This document shows, one piece after another, positions 18,047 through 26,839 of a DNA stretch of 36,661 bases (position 1 is the stretch's first letter; each line of letters opens with the position of its first letter). Source of the DNA: Sinorhizobium saheli (GTDB lineage Bacteria > Pseudomonadota > Alphaproteobacteria > Rhizobiales > Rhizobiaceae); contig NZ_LNQB01000047.1 of assembly GCF_001651875.1 (NCBI RefSeq), positions 1 to 36,661 of the forward strand, read 5' to 3'. The position numbers were made by a program, and so were the translations under genes. Below the pieces are notes generated by a model. That model ran no database searches. It worked only from the letters and a program-made list of their open reading frames with translations, and was not told where the DNA came from.

Positions 18047-19822
18047 TCAGGCCGCAGCTACGCCGGCGATCGCCTCGGCAAAATCCTTCGCCTCGAAGGG
18101 CTCGAGGTCGTCGATGCCCTCGCCGACGCCGATGAAATAGACCGGCAGCTTGTGCTTGGCCGAGATCGCGACGAGGATGCCGCCGCGCGCCGTGCCGTCG
18201 AGCTTGGTCATGATGAGGCCGCTGACGCCCGCGACGTTGCGGAATATCTCCACCTGCTGCAGCGCATTCTGGCCGGTGGTGGCGTCGAGCGTCTGCAAGA
18301 CCGTATGCGGCGCGTCGGGATCGAGCTTGCCGAGGACGCGCACGATCTTTTCGAGTTCGGCCATCAGTTCGGCCTTGTTCTGCAGCCGCCCGGCGGTGTC
18401 GATGATCAGCACGTCCGACTTCTTCTCGCGCGCGAGCTGGAAGGCCTCATAGGCGAGCCCTGCCGCATCGGCGCCGAGCTTGGACGAGACGATGTCCGAC
18501 TTCGTCCGTTCCGCCCAGATCTTCAACTGCTCGATCGCCGCGGCGCGAAACGTGTCGCCGGCCGCCAGCATCACCTTCAGCCCCGCGCCGGAAAGTTTCG
18601 CCGCCAGCTTGCCGATCGTCGTGGTCTTGCCGGTGCCGTTGACGCCGACGACGAGGATCACATGCGGCTTGTGGGAGAGGTCGAGCTCCAGCGGCCTGGC
18701 GACCGGCGCCAGCACCTTGGTGATCTCGCCCGCCATGATGCGCGAGACGTCCTCGCCCGACACGTCCTTGCCGTAACGCTCGGAGGCGAGCGTGTCGGTG
18801 ATCCGCATCGCCGTCTCGACGCCGAGGTCCGCCTGGATCAAGAGGTCTTCCAGATCCTGCAGCGTCGCCTCGTCGAGCTTCCTCTTGGTGAAGAGGCTGG
18901 CGATCTGGCCGGTGAGCTGCGAGGAGGTGCGGGCGAGACCGCGGCGAAGGCGCTGGTACCAGTTGAGCTTCGGCTCAGCGGCGGGCGCTTCCTCCTTCGG
19001 GCGCTTGTCGGCGGTGGCGAAACCTGTGGGGAGGCTGGGTGCGGGAGCGGCTGGGAGGCCACCGGGCGTTTCTGCCCCCTCTGCCCTGCCGGGCATCTCC
19101 CCCACAAGGGGGGAGACTGAAAGCGGGGCGCTCTCGTTGTTCGCCGAGACGGTTTCGTTCGCGACGACATCGGCACGTGCGTCAGGGGCTTCGCGCGTGG
19201 CCTCGGTCTCCGGTGCGGCCAGCTCGGGAGCGTCTTGCGTGATTGCCTCTGGCGAGGCGGCGCGCTCGTGCGCGCCGGCCTCCGCCTCCCAGGCAGCGGC
19301 ACCGTCATCCAGGGCGGCCGCCTCGGCCTCCTCCTGCTCTTTCCCCTTGTGGGGGAGATGTCCCGAAGGGACAGAGGGGGGTGGCGGCGCCTCACCGAGA
19401 AGCGCAGAGCGCTCGGAAGCGGCCTCGCCCCCCTCTGCCCTGCCGGGCATCTCCCCCACAGGGGGGGAGATCGGAGGCGGCGCGCTCTCGTCCGCAACGC
19501 CAACGGTTGCGTCCGCGGCGGGGGCGGTGCTTTCCGAGGCGTCTTCGCTTGAGGTTTCGCTCTCTGGTGCCGCCCACTCCGGCGAGGCGGCGAGGTCGTC
19601 TGCCCGCACGCTTTCTTCAGCCGAGGTGGCGAGGTCGCCCTTAGCGGCTGGCTCAGTTGCCCTCTGCTCTCCCCCCTTGAAAGGGAGATCTCCGGAGGGG
19701 ACAGACGGAGGTATCGGCGCCTCCTCCCGCACCTCCGGCGCCACTTCCTGCGGCGGCACGGGCTTCTCCTCGACGGCGTCCTTGCCGAAGGAGAAGATTT
19801 TCTTGATGAAACCAATCGCCAT
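18047..19822 (-). CDS. ftsY: signal recognition particle receptor FtsY with repeat-bearing N-terminal region
   Basis: A 591-residue SRP receptor GTPase that docks Ffh-ribosome complexes at the membrane. The C-terminal NG domain (about 285-591) is complete: LNWYQRLRRGLARTS start of the N domain, G1 GVNGTGKTTT (393-402), DTFRAAA, DTAGR, TKLDG and the closing GEGIDDLEPF. The N-terminal region (1-284) starts with MAIGFIKKIFSFGKD and is acidic and Ala/Glu/Pro-rich, as in other FtsY proteins. It is unusually long because four palindromic repeats are translated in frame, giving PPSVPSG-LP-KG at 38-51 and 147-160 and SP-VGEMPGRAEG at 118-132 and 236-250. ATG 19822. It follows mtaB after 14 bases and precedes yciB. 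Confidence 0.96.
   Translation of the reverse strand: MAIGFIKKIFSFGKDAVEEKPVPPQEVAPEVREEAPIPPSVPSGDLPFKGGEQRATEPAAKGDLATSAEESVRADDLAASPEWAAPESETSSEDASESTAPAADATVGVADESAPPPISPPVGEMPGRAEGGEAASERSALLGEAPPPPSVPSGHLPHKGKEQEEAEAAALDDGAAAWEAEAGAHERAASPEAITQDAPELAAPETEATREAPDARADVVANETVSANNESAPLSVSPLVGEMPGRAEGAETPGGLPAAPAPSLPTGFATADKRPKEEAPAAEPKLNWYQRLRRGLARTSSQLTGQIASLFTKRKLDEATLQDLEDLLIQADLGVETAMRITDTLASERYGKDVSGEDVSRIMAGEITKVLAPVARPLELDLSHKPHVILVVGVNGTGKTTTIGKLAAKLSGAGLKVMLAAGDTFRAAAIEQLKIWAERTKSDIVSSKLGADAAGLAYEAFQLAREKKSDVLIIDTAGRLQNKAELMAELEKIVRVLGKLDPDAPHTVLQTLDATTGQNALQQVEIFRNVAGVSGLIMTKLDGTARGGILVAISAKHKLPVYFIGVGEGIDDLEPFEAKDFAEAIAGVAAA
19075..19117. repeat. palindromic repeat in ftsY, copy A
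   Basis: Plus-strand words CCCCCTCTGCCCTGCCGGGC, then ATCTCCCCCACAAGGGGGGAG. Translated on the minus strand as SPLVGEMPGRAEG. It has the same orientation as copy C and the opposite orientation to copies B and D. Confidence 0.85.
19337..19384. repeat. palindromic repeat in ftsY, copy B
   Basis: Plus-strand words TTCCCCTTGTGGGGGAGATG, then TCCCGAAGGGACAGAGGGGG, the reverse complement of copies A and C with a few changes. Translated as PPPSVPSGHLPHKG. Confidence 0.85.
19428..19473. repeat. palindromic repeat in ftsY, copy C
   Basis: Nearly identical to copy A over more than 35 bases, including CTGCCCTGCCGGGCATCTCC. Translated as ISPPVGEMPGRAEGG. Only about 44 bases separate it from copy B, so B and C can form a long inverted repeat. 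Confidence 0.85.
19662..19710. repeat. palindromic repeat in ftsY, copy D
   Basis: The most diverged copy (CTCCCCCCTTGAAAGGGAG, then ATCTCCGGAGGGGACAGACG), in the orientation of copy B. Translated as PPSVPSGDLPFKGG near the N terminus of FtsY. Confidence 0.75.
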
Positions 19823-19836
19823 GGGAATATCCGCTG

Positions 19837-21111
19837 TCAGGCCGCAGCCATCTGTTTGCGCTCTATCGTCAGGTGCTTGCCATTGTGGCCGGTGATTTCG
19901 ACCGCAATAAGCGTCCGCGGTTCGAGACCGGCGGCGTCGACGAGCGTGAAGTTTTCGGTATGCGCCAGCCCGTTCATCTCGATCAGGATCGTCTGCTCGC
20001 TGCCGAGCATGCGGTCGAGATGGGCGGCGTAGAGTTCCGCCCCCTTGGCGCGCAGCCGCGCCGCGCGCTCCTTGACGAGCGCCCGGTCGAGCTGCGGCAT
20101 GCGGGCCGCCGGCGTACCGGGACGCGGGCTGTAGGGGAAGACGTGCAGATGGGCGATGCCGCAGTCCTCGGCAAGCCGCACGGCATTGTCGAACATCGCT
20201 TCGGTCTCAGTCGGGAAGCCGGCGATCATGTCGGCGCCGAAGCTGATCCCGGGCCTTAAGCCGCGAACCGCGTCGCAGAAGGCGCGGGCCTCGGCGCTCG
20301 AATGCCGCCGCTTCATCCGCTTCAGGATCAGGTCGTCGCCATGCTGCAGCGACAGATGCAGGTGCGGCATGAAGCGCGGCTCGTCGGCGATCAGGTCGAG
20401 GAGATGCCTGTCCGCCTCGATGCTGTCGATCGAGGAGAGCCTGAGGCGCAGGATGTCCGGCACCTGCTTCAGAAGCGTCTTCGCCAGGAGCCCGAGGGTC
20501 GGCGCTCCGGGCAGGTCGGCGCCGTAGCTCGTCGCATCGACGCCGGTCAGCACGATCTCGCGGTAGCCGCCTTCGACGAGCCGGCGTGCCTGGTCGACGA
20601 CCGCGCCCATCGGCACGGAGCGGGAATTGCCGCGGCCATAGGGAATGATGCAGAAGGTGCAGCGGTGGTCGCAGCCGTTCTGCACCTGGACGAAGGCGCG
20701 CACGTGCCCGTCGATATGCTTCACCATCTGCGGCGCGGTGGCCCGCACGCTCATGATGTCGTTGACGCGCAGCTTCTCTTCCGCCGAGACGCCGAAATCC
20801 GGCAGCGAGCGGTAGGAGGCGCTTTTCAGCTTCTCCTCGTTGCCAAGGACCGCGTCCACTTCGGCCATTTCGGCAAAAATTTCCTTCTCGGTCTGGGCGG
20901 CGCAGCCGGTGACGATGATGCGGGCATGCGGGTTGTCGCGGCGGGCGCGGCGGATCGCCTGGCGGGCCTGGCGCACCGCCTCGCCGGTGACGGCGCAGGT
21001 GTTGACGAGGATGGCGTTGTTCAGCCCCGCCTTCTCGGCTTTCGCCCGCATCACTTCCGATTCATAGGTGTTGAGACGGCAGCCGAAGGTTATGACCTCG
21101 ACGCCGCTCAA
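19837..21111 (-). CDS. mtaB: tRNA threonylcarbamoyladenosine methylthiotransferase MtaB
   Basis: A 424-residue radical-SAM methylthiotransferase that makes ms2t6A at position 37 of tRNAs reading ANN codons. The N-terminal UPF0004 domain carries cluster cysteines at about 11 (TFGCRLN), 39 (VNTCAVT) and 70 (TGCAAQ). The radical-SAM CX3CX2C is C147, C151, C154 in [22 protein letters not shown]-like region ends the protein. The start is TTG 21111, overlapping the dapF stop as TTGA; an upstream extension to 21240 would run inside dapF and lacks family similarity. It follows dapF and precedes ftsY by 14 bases, a gene order kept in rhizobia. Confidence 0.93.
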   Translation of the reverse strand: MSGVEVITFGCRLNTYESEVMRAKAEKAGLNNAILVNTCAVTGEAVRQARQAIRRARRDNPHARIIVTGCAAQTEKEIFAEMAEVDAVLGNEEKLKSASYRSLPDFGVSAEEKLRVNDIMSVRATAPQMVKHIDGHVRAFVQVQNGCDHRCTFCIIPYGRGNSRSVPMGAVVDQARRLVEGGYREIVLTGVDATSYGADLPGAPTLGLLAKTLLKQVPDILRLRLSSIDSIEADRHLLDLIADEPRFMPHLHLSLQHGDDLILKRMKRRHSSAEARAFCDAVRGLRPGISFGADMIAGFPTETEAMFDNAVRLAEDCGIAHLHVFPYSPRPGTPAARMPQLDRALVKERAARLRAKGAELYAAHLDRMLGSEQTILIEMNGLAHTENFTLVDAAGLEPRTLIAVEITGHNGKHLTIERKQMAAA

Positions 21112-22010
21112 AGCGCTTGCGCTCCGCTTTCGCTGCCGGCAGCGTCGCGCTCGAAGGCGCCGGTGGCCGGATCGAGCCTGCCCGACCATTCCCATTCGGC
21201 GGGTCCGGTCATGATCACGTGATCGTCGCGCTCGCGCCACTCGATCGCAAGCGGCCCGCCCGGCACGTTCACGGTGACCGTCCGCTCCGTGCGGCCGGTC
21301 CTGGCGCCGCTGACGGCGGCGGCGCAGGCGGCGGAACCGCAGGCGAGCGTCAGGCCGGCGCCGCGCTCCCAGGTCCTCAAATCCATCTCCCGGCGGGAAC
21401 GGACGCGCGCAATGGAGATGTTGGCGCGCTCGGGAAAGATCGGATGGTTCTCGAGGAGCGGACCGAAGCGGTCGAGCTCGTAGCTCCAGACGTCGTTCTC
21501 GACCCAGAAGATCGCATGCGGGTTGCCCATCGAGGCGACGGAAGGAGAGTGAAGCACGGGATCGTCGATCGGCCCGATCTGCAGCTCGATGCGGCTCGTG
21601 TCGTGGAACTCCTCCGCGAGCGGTATTTCCTTCCAGCCGAAACGCGGCGTGCCCATGTCGACGGAGATCGTGCCGTCCTCACGCTCCTTCGCTTCGAGCA
21701 GGCCCGCGACGGTGTGGAAGAGGAAGGCCTTCTTGCCGGTCTCGGCGGCGAGCGCCTGGACGACGCAGCGGGTGCCGTTGCCGCAGGCCTGCGCCATCGA
21801 TCCGTCGGAATTGACGATGTCGATCCAGGCGTCGGTGCCGGCGGCCTTCGGATCGTGGATCGCCATGATCTGGTCGAACTCGGTCGCCGGATCGGCATTG
21901 AGCGCGATCGCCGCCCCAGGCGTCACCCGGTCTCTGCGTCCGCGCATGTCGACGACCAGGATCTTGTTTCCAAGCCCGTTCATCCTGGCAAATTGCACCC
22001 GATCGGCCAT
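21108..22010 (-). CDS. dapF: diaminopimelate epimerase
   Basis: A 300-residue enzyme converting LL- to meso-diaminopimelate for lysine and peptidoglycan synthesis. Both catalytic cysteines of the two-base mechanism are present: C76 in ACGNGTRC and C224 in LACGSAAC. The substrate-binding [17 protein letters not shown] block lies between. ATG 22010 gives the normal family N terminus ([15 protein letters not shown]); the in-frame extension to 22049 is unlikely. It is the first gene of the run dapF-mtaB-ftsY-yciB-DUF2585. Confidence 0.96.
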   Translation of the reverse strand: MADRVQFARMNGLGNKILVVDMRGRRDRVTPGAAIALNADPATEFDQIMAIHDPKAAGTDAWIDIVNSDGSMAQACGNGTRCVVQALAAETGKKAFLFHTVAGLLEAKEREDGTISVDMGTPRFGWKEIPLAEEFHDTSRIELQIGPIDDPVLHSPSVASMGNPHAIFWVENDVWSYELDRFGPLLENHPIFPERANISIARVRSRREMDLRTWERGAGLTLACGSAACAAAVSGARTGRTERTVTVNVPGGPLAIEWRERDDHVIMTGPAEWEWSGRLDPATGAFERDAAGSESGAQAL

Positions 22011-22219
22011 GTCGCGATTGTCCAAACCTCGCCTCCTTGCGGAAGGCATCCTTCATTCGCGCTGTATATGGCGGAAAAGCCCGGAAATTACCAGTGCCGG
22101 CCGCACCGGGCATTCATGCATATCATCCCAAAACTGCTGCGCACTATTGCGGCGTCATCTGGCAAATGCCACCAGGGGCGACGCTTGCGGACATGCTGCG
22201 ATTGTGATCAGGATCAAGC

Positions 22220-22762
22220 ATGCGTGATATGCTTGTAGAAATGCCTGAACTCAAGGCGCGCTTCCTGGACGGAAAGTTCTGGCTCAGGGCATTTGCGGCT
22301 ATGGCACTTGGATATGTTTATGCGGCCTTTGGGTTTGCAGCCATGCAAATCGTCTGCTCGCCGCTGACTGTTTTTGCGCGTCTGCCCCTGGAAGAGCCTC
22401 TCCGGGAAGTCGCGGCCGCCTTCGTTTCTTTGATTTACCTCTTCGCCGCCAGCTTCGTCATGATGCTGATCGTTATGGCGAAACCGGTTCTTGTCGCTCT
22501 TCCGATCATTGCTACTTTCGTGTTTACGCTGCAAACCGGATGCCGCCGTTCCATGGCGCTCTGGGCGTGCGCGGGGATCTTGATTGGCTGGCCGATAGCT
22601 GTGCTGGTTTCGCAATGGGAAGCATTCCATTGGACCTCGGCAGCGGGCAGCATAGGGGCAGGTGCCATGTTCGGCCTTGCATTGTGGCAGGAATGCTTCA
22701 AACCGCGACTGCGCTTGCGTGCACCCCCAGCCGCGACGGCTGCTTTTGGCCGAGACGGGTAA
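22220..22762 (+). CDS. hypothetical multi-pass membrane protein
   Basis: I do not recognise this 180-residue protein. It shows about five hydrophobic helices: 22-46, 66-84, 86-104, 112-130 and 138-156, with short loops and an Arg-rich, Pro/Ala-rich tail. ATG 22220 has AGGA six bases upstream, so translation is credible. Codon use is less GC-biased than in the neighbours (for example GGATATGTTTATGCG), which suggests more recent acquisition or weak expression. It stands alone between dapF and an MBL-fold gene. Upstream sequence at about 22115-22160 resembles a decayed rhizobial repeat. A role cannot be inferred. Confidence 0.7.
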   Translation: MRDMLVEMPELKARFLDGKFWLRAFAAMALGYVYAAFGFAAMQIVCSPLTVFARLPLEEPLREVAAAFVSLIYLFAASFVMMLIVMAKPVLVALPIIATFVFTLQTGCRRSMALWACAGILIGWPIAVLVSQWEAFHWTSAAGSIGAGAMFGLALWQECFKPRLRLRAPPAATAAFGRDG

Positions 22763-22810
22763 TCAATCTTTCGTAGGTGGCAGCTGAGCCCGCGCTTTGA
22801 GCGGCCTGCA

Positions 22811-23809
22811 TCAGGCGGGAACGTCGAAAACCTCTCCCGGCCTGAGCGCCTTGAACCGCGTCCGCTCGATGCCGGCCTTGTCGAGTGCGGCTTCGAGGGC
22901 TCTCAGCGGCTCCTCTATGCCCTCATTGGTGAGGCGGAACGTGCCCCAATGGTGGCCGGCGACATGTTCGGCGCCGCAGGCGAGCATGCCCATCACCGCC
23001 TCCTCGGGATTCTGGTGCTGGCTCGCCATGAACCAGCGCGGCTCGTAGCAGCCGAAGGGCAGGTTGGCGAGGCGAAAGGCGCCGTGCCTGTCGCGCGCGG
23101 CGCGATAATTGATGCCGTCGTGGAAGCCGGTGTCGCCGACATGGTAGATCTTGCCGGCCGGCGTCTCGATGACGAAGGCGGCCCAGAGCGCCATGCGCCG
23201 GTCGCGCGTGCGGCGAGCCGACCAATGATGGCAGGGTTCCGCATGGATGACGACGCCGTCCCCGAGGTCGACCCAGTCGCCCCAGTCGACGACGGAAATC
23301 TCCGCATCGGGGACGGCGCGGCGCATGATCGTGTCGTTGCCGAGCGGCGTCACGACAAGCGGTGCGTGCTCCGCCTGGAGCGCGCTCAGCGTGTCGAGAT
23401 CGAGATGGTCGTAGTGGTTGTGGGTGACGAGCACGACGTCGATCGGCGGCAGGTCGTCCATCAGGATGCCGGGAGCGTTGCGGCGTTGAGGGCCGGCAAA
23501 GGCGAAGGGGCTCGCGCGGTGCGACCAGACCGGATCGGTGAGGATATTGAGCCCGGCGACCTGGATGAGGAGCGTCGCGTGGCCGACCATGGTGACGCGG
23601 AGACGGTCGCCGTCGACAGTGAGATCGGGCCGCGCCTGCGGAAACGGGCTGTGATAGCGGCGGGGCCATCTGACCCGCCCGCCGCCGAACTGCCAGCGCA
23701 GGAGATGTGCGAGCCCACGCGGCGGGGTGCCGCCCGGATTGAAGAAGCGGACGCCGTCGAAATGGTCCGAAACCGGCCCTTCGTAATAGGGATTGCCGCC
23801 TTTCCGCAT
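22811..23809 (-). CDS. MBL-fold metallohydrolase, UlaG/NAPE-PLD-like
   Basis: A 332-residue metallo-beta-lactamase-fold hydrolase. The metal motif HxHxDH is THNHYDHLD (H130, H132, D134, H135), followed by AEPCHHWSAR, the metal-bridging Asp in YHVGDTGFHDG, and a late His-rich YEPRWFMASQHQNPEE. The N-terminal PYYEG...FFNPGG region and GPQRRNAPGI fit the group that includes NAPE-hydrolysing phospholipase D and UlaG-like lactonases. A phosphodiester or lactone substrate is likely; which one is unknown. ATG 23809. It is divergent from the cysteine hydrolase gene. Confidence 0.9.
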   Translation of the reverse strand: MRKGGNPYYEGPVSDHFDGVRFFNPGGTPPRGLAHLLRWQFGGGRVRWPRRYHSPFPQARPDLTVDGDRLRVTMVGHATLLIQVAGLNILTDPVWSHRASPFAFAGPQRRNAPGILMDDLPPIDVVLVTHNHYDHLDLDTLSALQAEHAPLVVTPLGNDTIMRRAVPDAEISVVDWGDWVDLGDGVVIHAEPCHHWSARRTRDRRMALWAAFVIETPAGKIYHVGDTGFHDGINYRAARDRHGAFRLANLPFGCYEPRWFMASQHQNPEEAVMGMLACGAEHVAGHHWGTFRLTNEGIEEPLRALEAALDKAGIERTRFKALRPGEVFDVPA

Positions 23810-23973
23810 CTGTCGTCACCCGCCATGCCAGTCAACGAAAGATAGGCCCATTTCGGCTTCGGTCACAGGGCTGGAGCAAGGCCGCCCGAGAATTTCTTGA
23901 AGATGGCAACCCGGTTGCTACCATTGGCGATGCTTGTCCGATTCGATAAACAAGCGGATGCGGGGGCGGACCG

Positions 23974-24627
23974 GTGACGCCCCTCCTCGCGGCGGCTCTG
24001 GCGATCGCCGCCCTTGCCGCGCTCTTCGCCGCCGAATTGAAGCGCGAACGCGCGAAGGTCGATGCGCCGACCCTCGGCGAGCGCATCGACCTTTCCATGC
24101 GGCCGAATCTGGCCCTGCTCGTCATCGACATGCAGGAGGATTTCACCGCCGTCGGCGGCAGAGGCGGCTGGGACGAGCGCTATATGAAGACGCATCTGGG
24201 CGCGATCGACATCATGGCGTCGAAGGCTCTGAAGGCCGAAATCCCGGTGATCGCAATCCGCCACGTCCATCGCATGCCGCTCATCCGGCTGACGGTCCGG
24301 CTCTTCGGCGAGGGGCGCGGCCTACCGGGCTCGAAGGGTCTCGGCCTCTCGCCGGAACTCGGGCTCACGCCGGACTTCGAGGTGGTGAAGGCGCTGAGCG
24401 ATGGTTTCTCGTCGCCGGAACTCGAGGGCTATCTTCAAGCAAAGGGGGTCGGCACGCTGCTCCTGACCGGTCTCGACGGCTGCCACGGCGTGCAGGCGAC
24501 CGCCCACGGCGCGCTCAATCGCGGCTATCGGGTGGAGATCGTCGAGAATGCGGTCCTGAGCCGCGACGAAGGCGCGTGGCGCCGGCATCTGGCGGCCCTT
24601 ACGGGACGCGGCGCCGTCCTTATCTGA
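23974..24627 (+). CDS. isochorismatase-family cysteine hydrolase with N-terminal membrane segment
   Basis: A 217-residue member of the isochorismatase/nicotinamidase-like cysteine hydrolases. The catalytic triad is D52 (LLVIDMQEDFT), K139 (FEVVKALSDGF) and C170 (TGLDGCHGVQATA). The N terminus has an uncommon hydrophobic helix (about 3-20, Ala/Leu-rich), so it is probably a membrane-anchored or exported enzyme. The start is GTG 23974 with a G-rich Shine-Dalgarno. The substrate is unknown. The 164-base gap to the divergent MBL-fold gene has small inverted repeats (GCTTGT at 23932 with ACAAGC). Confidence 0.88.
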   Translation: MTPLLAAALAIAALAALFAAELKRERAKVDAPTLGERIDLSMRPNLALLVIDMQEDFTAVGGRGGWDERYMKTHLGAIDIMASKALKAEIPVIAIRHVHRMPLIRLTVRLFGEGRGLPGSKGLGLSPELGLTPDFEVVKALSDGFSSPELEGYLQAKGVGTLLLTGLDGCHGVQATAHGALNRGYRVEIVENAVLSRDEGAWRRHLAALTGRGAVLI

Positions 24628-24656
24628 AGCCGATCGCGGCGGTTTCGCCGTCGATC

Positions 24657-24686
24657 CTTGACTTTTGCGCCGCTTTCCTGTTTATC
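24657..24686 (+). promoter_or_regulatory. likely sigma-70 promoter of ffh
   Basis: A -35 CTTGACT (24657-24663) and a -10 TTTATC (24681-24686), 17 bases apart counted from TTGACT. The CTTGAC word is the strongest part of the sinorhizobial consensus. The transcript would have a leader of about 190 bases before ffh. Confidence 0.5.
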
Positions 24687-24839
24687 CCGGCCAAATTCCT
24701 TCGCAAGCGATGACTTTCGAAGCCGCCGACCGGGCCCCGCAAAGGTATAAAGAGAGCCCGGAGGTCACCATCCGACAGCGCGTTGCGCCCTCGGGTGGTT
24801 TTTGGCTTTGCGCCTTGTTTTCCGCGCGAGGGAACCCAC

Positions 24840-24870
24840 GTTTCCGGGTGATCCATGGCCACCCGGAAAC
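24840..24870 (+). promoter_or_regulatory. perfect hairpin in the ffh leader
   Basis: GTTTCCGGGTG (24840-24850) pairs over 11 bases with CACCCGGAAAC (24860-24870) around a nine-base loop that itself contains CCATGG. The stem ends three bases before the ffh ribosome binding site (AAGGAAG). It has no T-run, so control of translation or mRNA stability is more likely than termination. Confidence 0.6.
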
Positions 24871-24885
24871 CAGAAGGAAGAGAGA

Positions 24886-26454
24886 ATGTTCGAGAGCCTC
24901 CAGGACCGTCTTGGTTCCATATTGAATGGACTGACCGGCCGCGGCGCCCTGTCGGAAACCGACGTTTCCGCGGCGCTTCGGGAGGTTCGACGTGCGCTGC
25001 TCGAGGCCGACGTCGCGCTCGACGTGGTGCGCTCCTTCACCGAGAAGGTGCGCGAGAAGGCGGTCGGCGCCGAAATCCTGAAATCGATCAAGCCCGGCCA
25101 GATGGTCGTCAAGATCGTGCATGACGAGCTCGTCGCGATGCTCGGCTCCGAGGGCGTGACGATCGACCTCAACGCCCCGGCCCCGGTCGTCATCATGATG
25201 GTCGGCCTGCAGGGCTCGGGCAAGACGACGACCACCGGCAAGATCGCCAAGCGGCTGACGGCGCGCGACAAGAAGAAGGTCCTGATGGCCTCGCTCGACA
25301 CGCGCCGCCCGGCCGCGCAGGAGCAGTTGCGCCAGCTCGGCGTCCAGACCGGCGTCGATACGCTGCCGATCATCGCCGGCCAGTCGCCGACCGATATCGC
25401 CGCGCGCGCCGTGCAGGCGGCGAAGCTCGGCGGCCATGACATCGTCATCCTCGACACCGCCGGCCGCACCCATATCGACGAGCCGCTGATGATCGAGATG
25501 GCGGAGATCAAGCGGAAGTCCAATCCGCACGAGATCCTGCTCGTCGCCGACGCGCTGACCGGCCAGGACGCCGTCAATCTCGCCCGCAACTTCGACGACC
25601 GCGTCGGCATCACCGGCCTGGTCCTGACCCGCATGGACGGCGACGGCCGCGGCGGTGCGGCGCTGTCGATGCGCGCCGTTACCGGCAAGCCGATCAAGCT
25701 CATCGGCGTCGGCGAGAAGATGGACGAGCTCGAGGAGTTCCATCCCCGCCGCGTCGCCGACCGCATCCTCGGCATGGGCGACATCGTCTCGCTGGTCGAG
25801 AAGGCGGCGGAGAACATCGACGCCGAAAAGGCGGCCGCGATGGCCGCCAAGATGGCCAAGGGCAAGTTCGACCTCAACGACCTTGCCGATCAATTGCGCC
25901 AGATGCAGAAGATGGGCGGCATGGGCGGCATCATGGGGCTGATGCCCGGCATGGCCGGCATGAAGGACAAGATGGCCGCCGCCGGGCTCGACGATTCGCT
26001 CTTCAAGCGCCAGCTCGCGATCATCTCGTCGATGACCAAGGCCGAGCGCGCCAATCCGGATCTGCTCAAGCATTCGCGCAAGAAGCGCATCGCCGCCGGC
26101 TCCGGCACCGATGCCGCCGACATCAACAAACTTCTGAAGATGCACCGCCAGATGGCGGACATGATGAAGATGATGGGCGGCAAGGGCAAAGGCGGCATGA
26201 TGAAGCAGATGATGGGCGGCCTTGCCGGCAAGATGGGCCTCGGCGGTCTTGGCGGCGGCATGCCGGATCTGTCGAAGATGGACCCGAAGCAGCTCGAAGC
26301 CCTGCAGAAGCAGGCGGAAGCCGCCGGCCTCGGCAAGCCCGGCAGCGGCCTTCCCAGCCTCGGCGGGAACGGTGGTTTACCGGGTCTCGGCAGCGCCAAG
26401 CTGCCGGGCCTCGGCGGTTTCCCGGGCCTTCCCGGCCTGCCGAAGAAGAAGTGA
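24886..26454 (+). CDS. ffh: signal recognition particle protein Ffh
   Basis: A 522-residue SRP GTPase that binds 4.5S RNA and signal peptides and docks with FtsY, encoded 5 kb away. N domain 1-95 (ALLEADVALDVV). G domain: G1 GLQGSGKTTT (107-116), DTRRPAA, DTAGR (190-194), TRMDGDGRGGAAL. M domain from about 330 with Met-rich helices (MGGIMGLMPGM, MADMMKMMGGKGKGG). The C-terminal tail after about 450 is a long Gly/Pro/Leu-rich stretch that extends beyond the E. coli protein, as in many alphaproteobacteria. ATG 24886 follows AAGGAAG. First gene of ffh-aroQ-rpsP-rimM-trmD. Confidence 0.97.
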   Translation: MFESLQDRLGSILNGLTGRGALSETDVSAALREVRRALLEADVALDVVRSFTEKVREKAVGAEILKSIKPGQMVVKIVHDELVAMLGSEGVTIDLNAPAPVVIMMVGLQGSGKTTTTGKIAKRLTARDKKKVLMASLDTRRPAAQEQLRQLGVQTGVDTLPIIAGQSPTDIAARAVQAAKLGGHDIVILDTAGRTHIDEPLMIEMAEIKRKSNPHEILLVADALTGQDAVNLARNFDDRVGITGLVLTRMDGDGRGGAALSMRAVTGKPIKLIGVGEKMDELEEFHPRRVADRILGMGDIVSLVEKAAENIDAEKAAAMAAKMAKGKFDLNDLADQLRQMQKMGGMGGIMGLMPGMAGMKDKMAAAGLDDSLFKRQLAIISSMTKAERANPDLLKHSRKKRIAAGSGTDAADINKLLKMHRQMADMMKMMGGKGKGGMMKQMMGGLAGKMGLGGLGGGMPDLSKMDPKQLEALQKQAEAAGLGKPGSGLPSLGGNGGLPGLGSAKLPGLGGFPGLPGLPKKK

Positions 26455-26466
26455 GGATCGCGACGA

Positions 26467-26802
26467 ATGCTTGATTCCGAGATCAAAGAGGAATTGGCGA
26501 GCTACCGGCAGTCGATCGACAACATCGATGCCGCGCTCGTCCACATGCTGGCCGAACGTTTCCGCTGCACCAAGGCGGTTGGCGTGCTGAAAGCCAAGCA
26601 CAAGCTGCCGCCGGCGGACCCGGCGCGCGAAGAATACCAGATCGAACGCCTTCGGCACCTCGCCAAGGACGCCAATCTGGATCCGGATTTCGCCGAGAAG
26701 TTCCTGAACTTCATCATCAAGGAAGTCATCCGGCACCATGAAGCCATCGCCGCCGATCGCTCGCAGTCCGCGGGCAGCGACGGCGCCACCCGTTCCGCTT
26801 GA
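26467..26802 (+). CDS. chorismate mutase, AroQ type
   Basis: A 111-residue all-helical chorismate mutase that converts chorismate to prephenate for Phe and Tyr synthesis. The N-terminal helix SYRQSIDNIDAALVHMLAER with its Arg and Asp, KAVGVLKAKH in the second helix, and the final helix with KFLNFIIKEVIRHHEAI match monofunctional AroQ proteins. ATG 26467 has GAGGA overlapping the end of ffh, so the gene is co-transcribed with the SRP and ribosomal genes. The polar tail after residue 97 is not conserved. Prephenate dehydratase is not nearby. Confidence 0.9.
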   Translation: MLDSEIKEELASYRQSIDNIDAALVHMLAERFRCTKAVGVLKAKHKLPPADPAREEYQIERLRHLAKDANLDPDFAEKFLNFIIKEVIRHHEAIAADRSQSAGSDGATRSA

Positions 26803-26839
26803 AAGAGCGGTCAAGAAAGCCTGCAAGGAGTAAATTGAA

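Noticed and set aside
17282..19120. 612-codon plus-strand frame across yciB and part of ftsY
   Set aside because: It spans two recognised minus-strand genes and has no domain; it is open because of codon bias.
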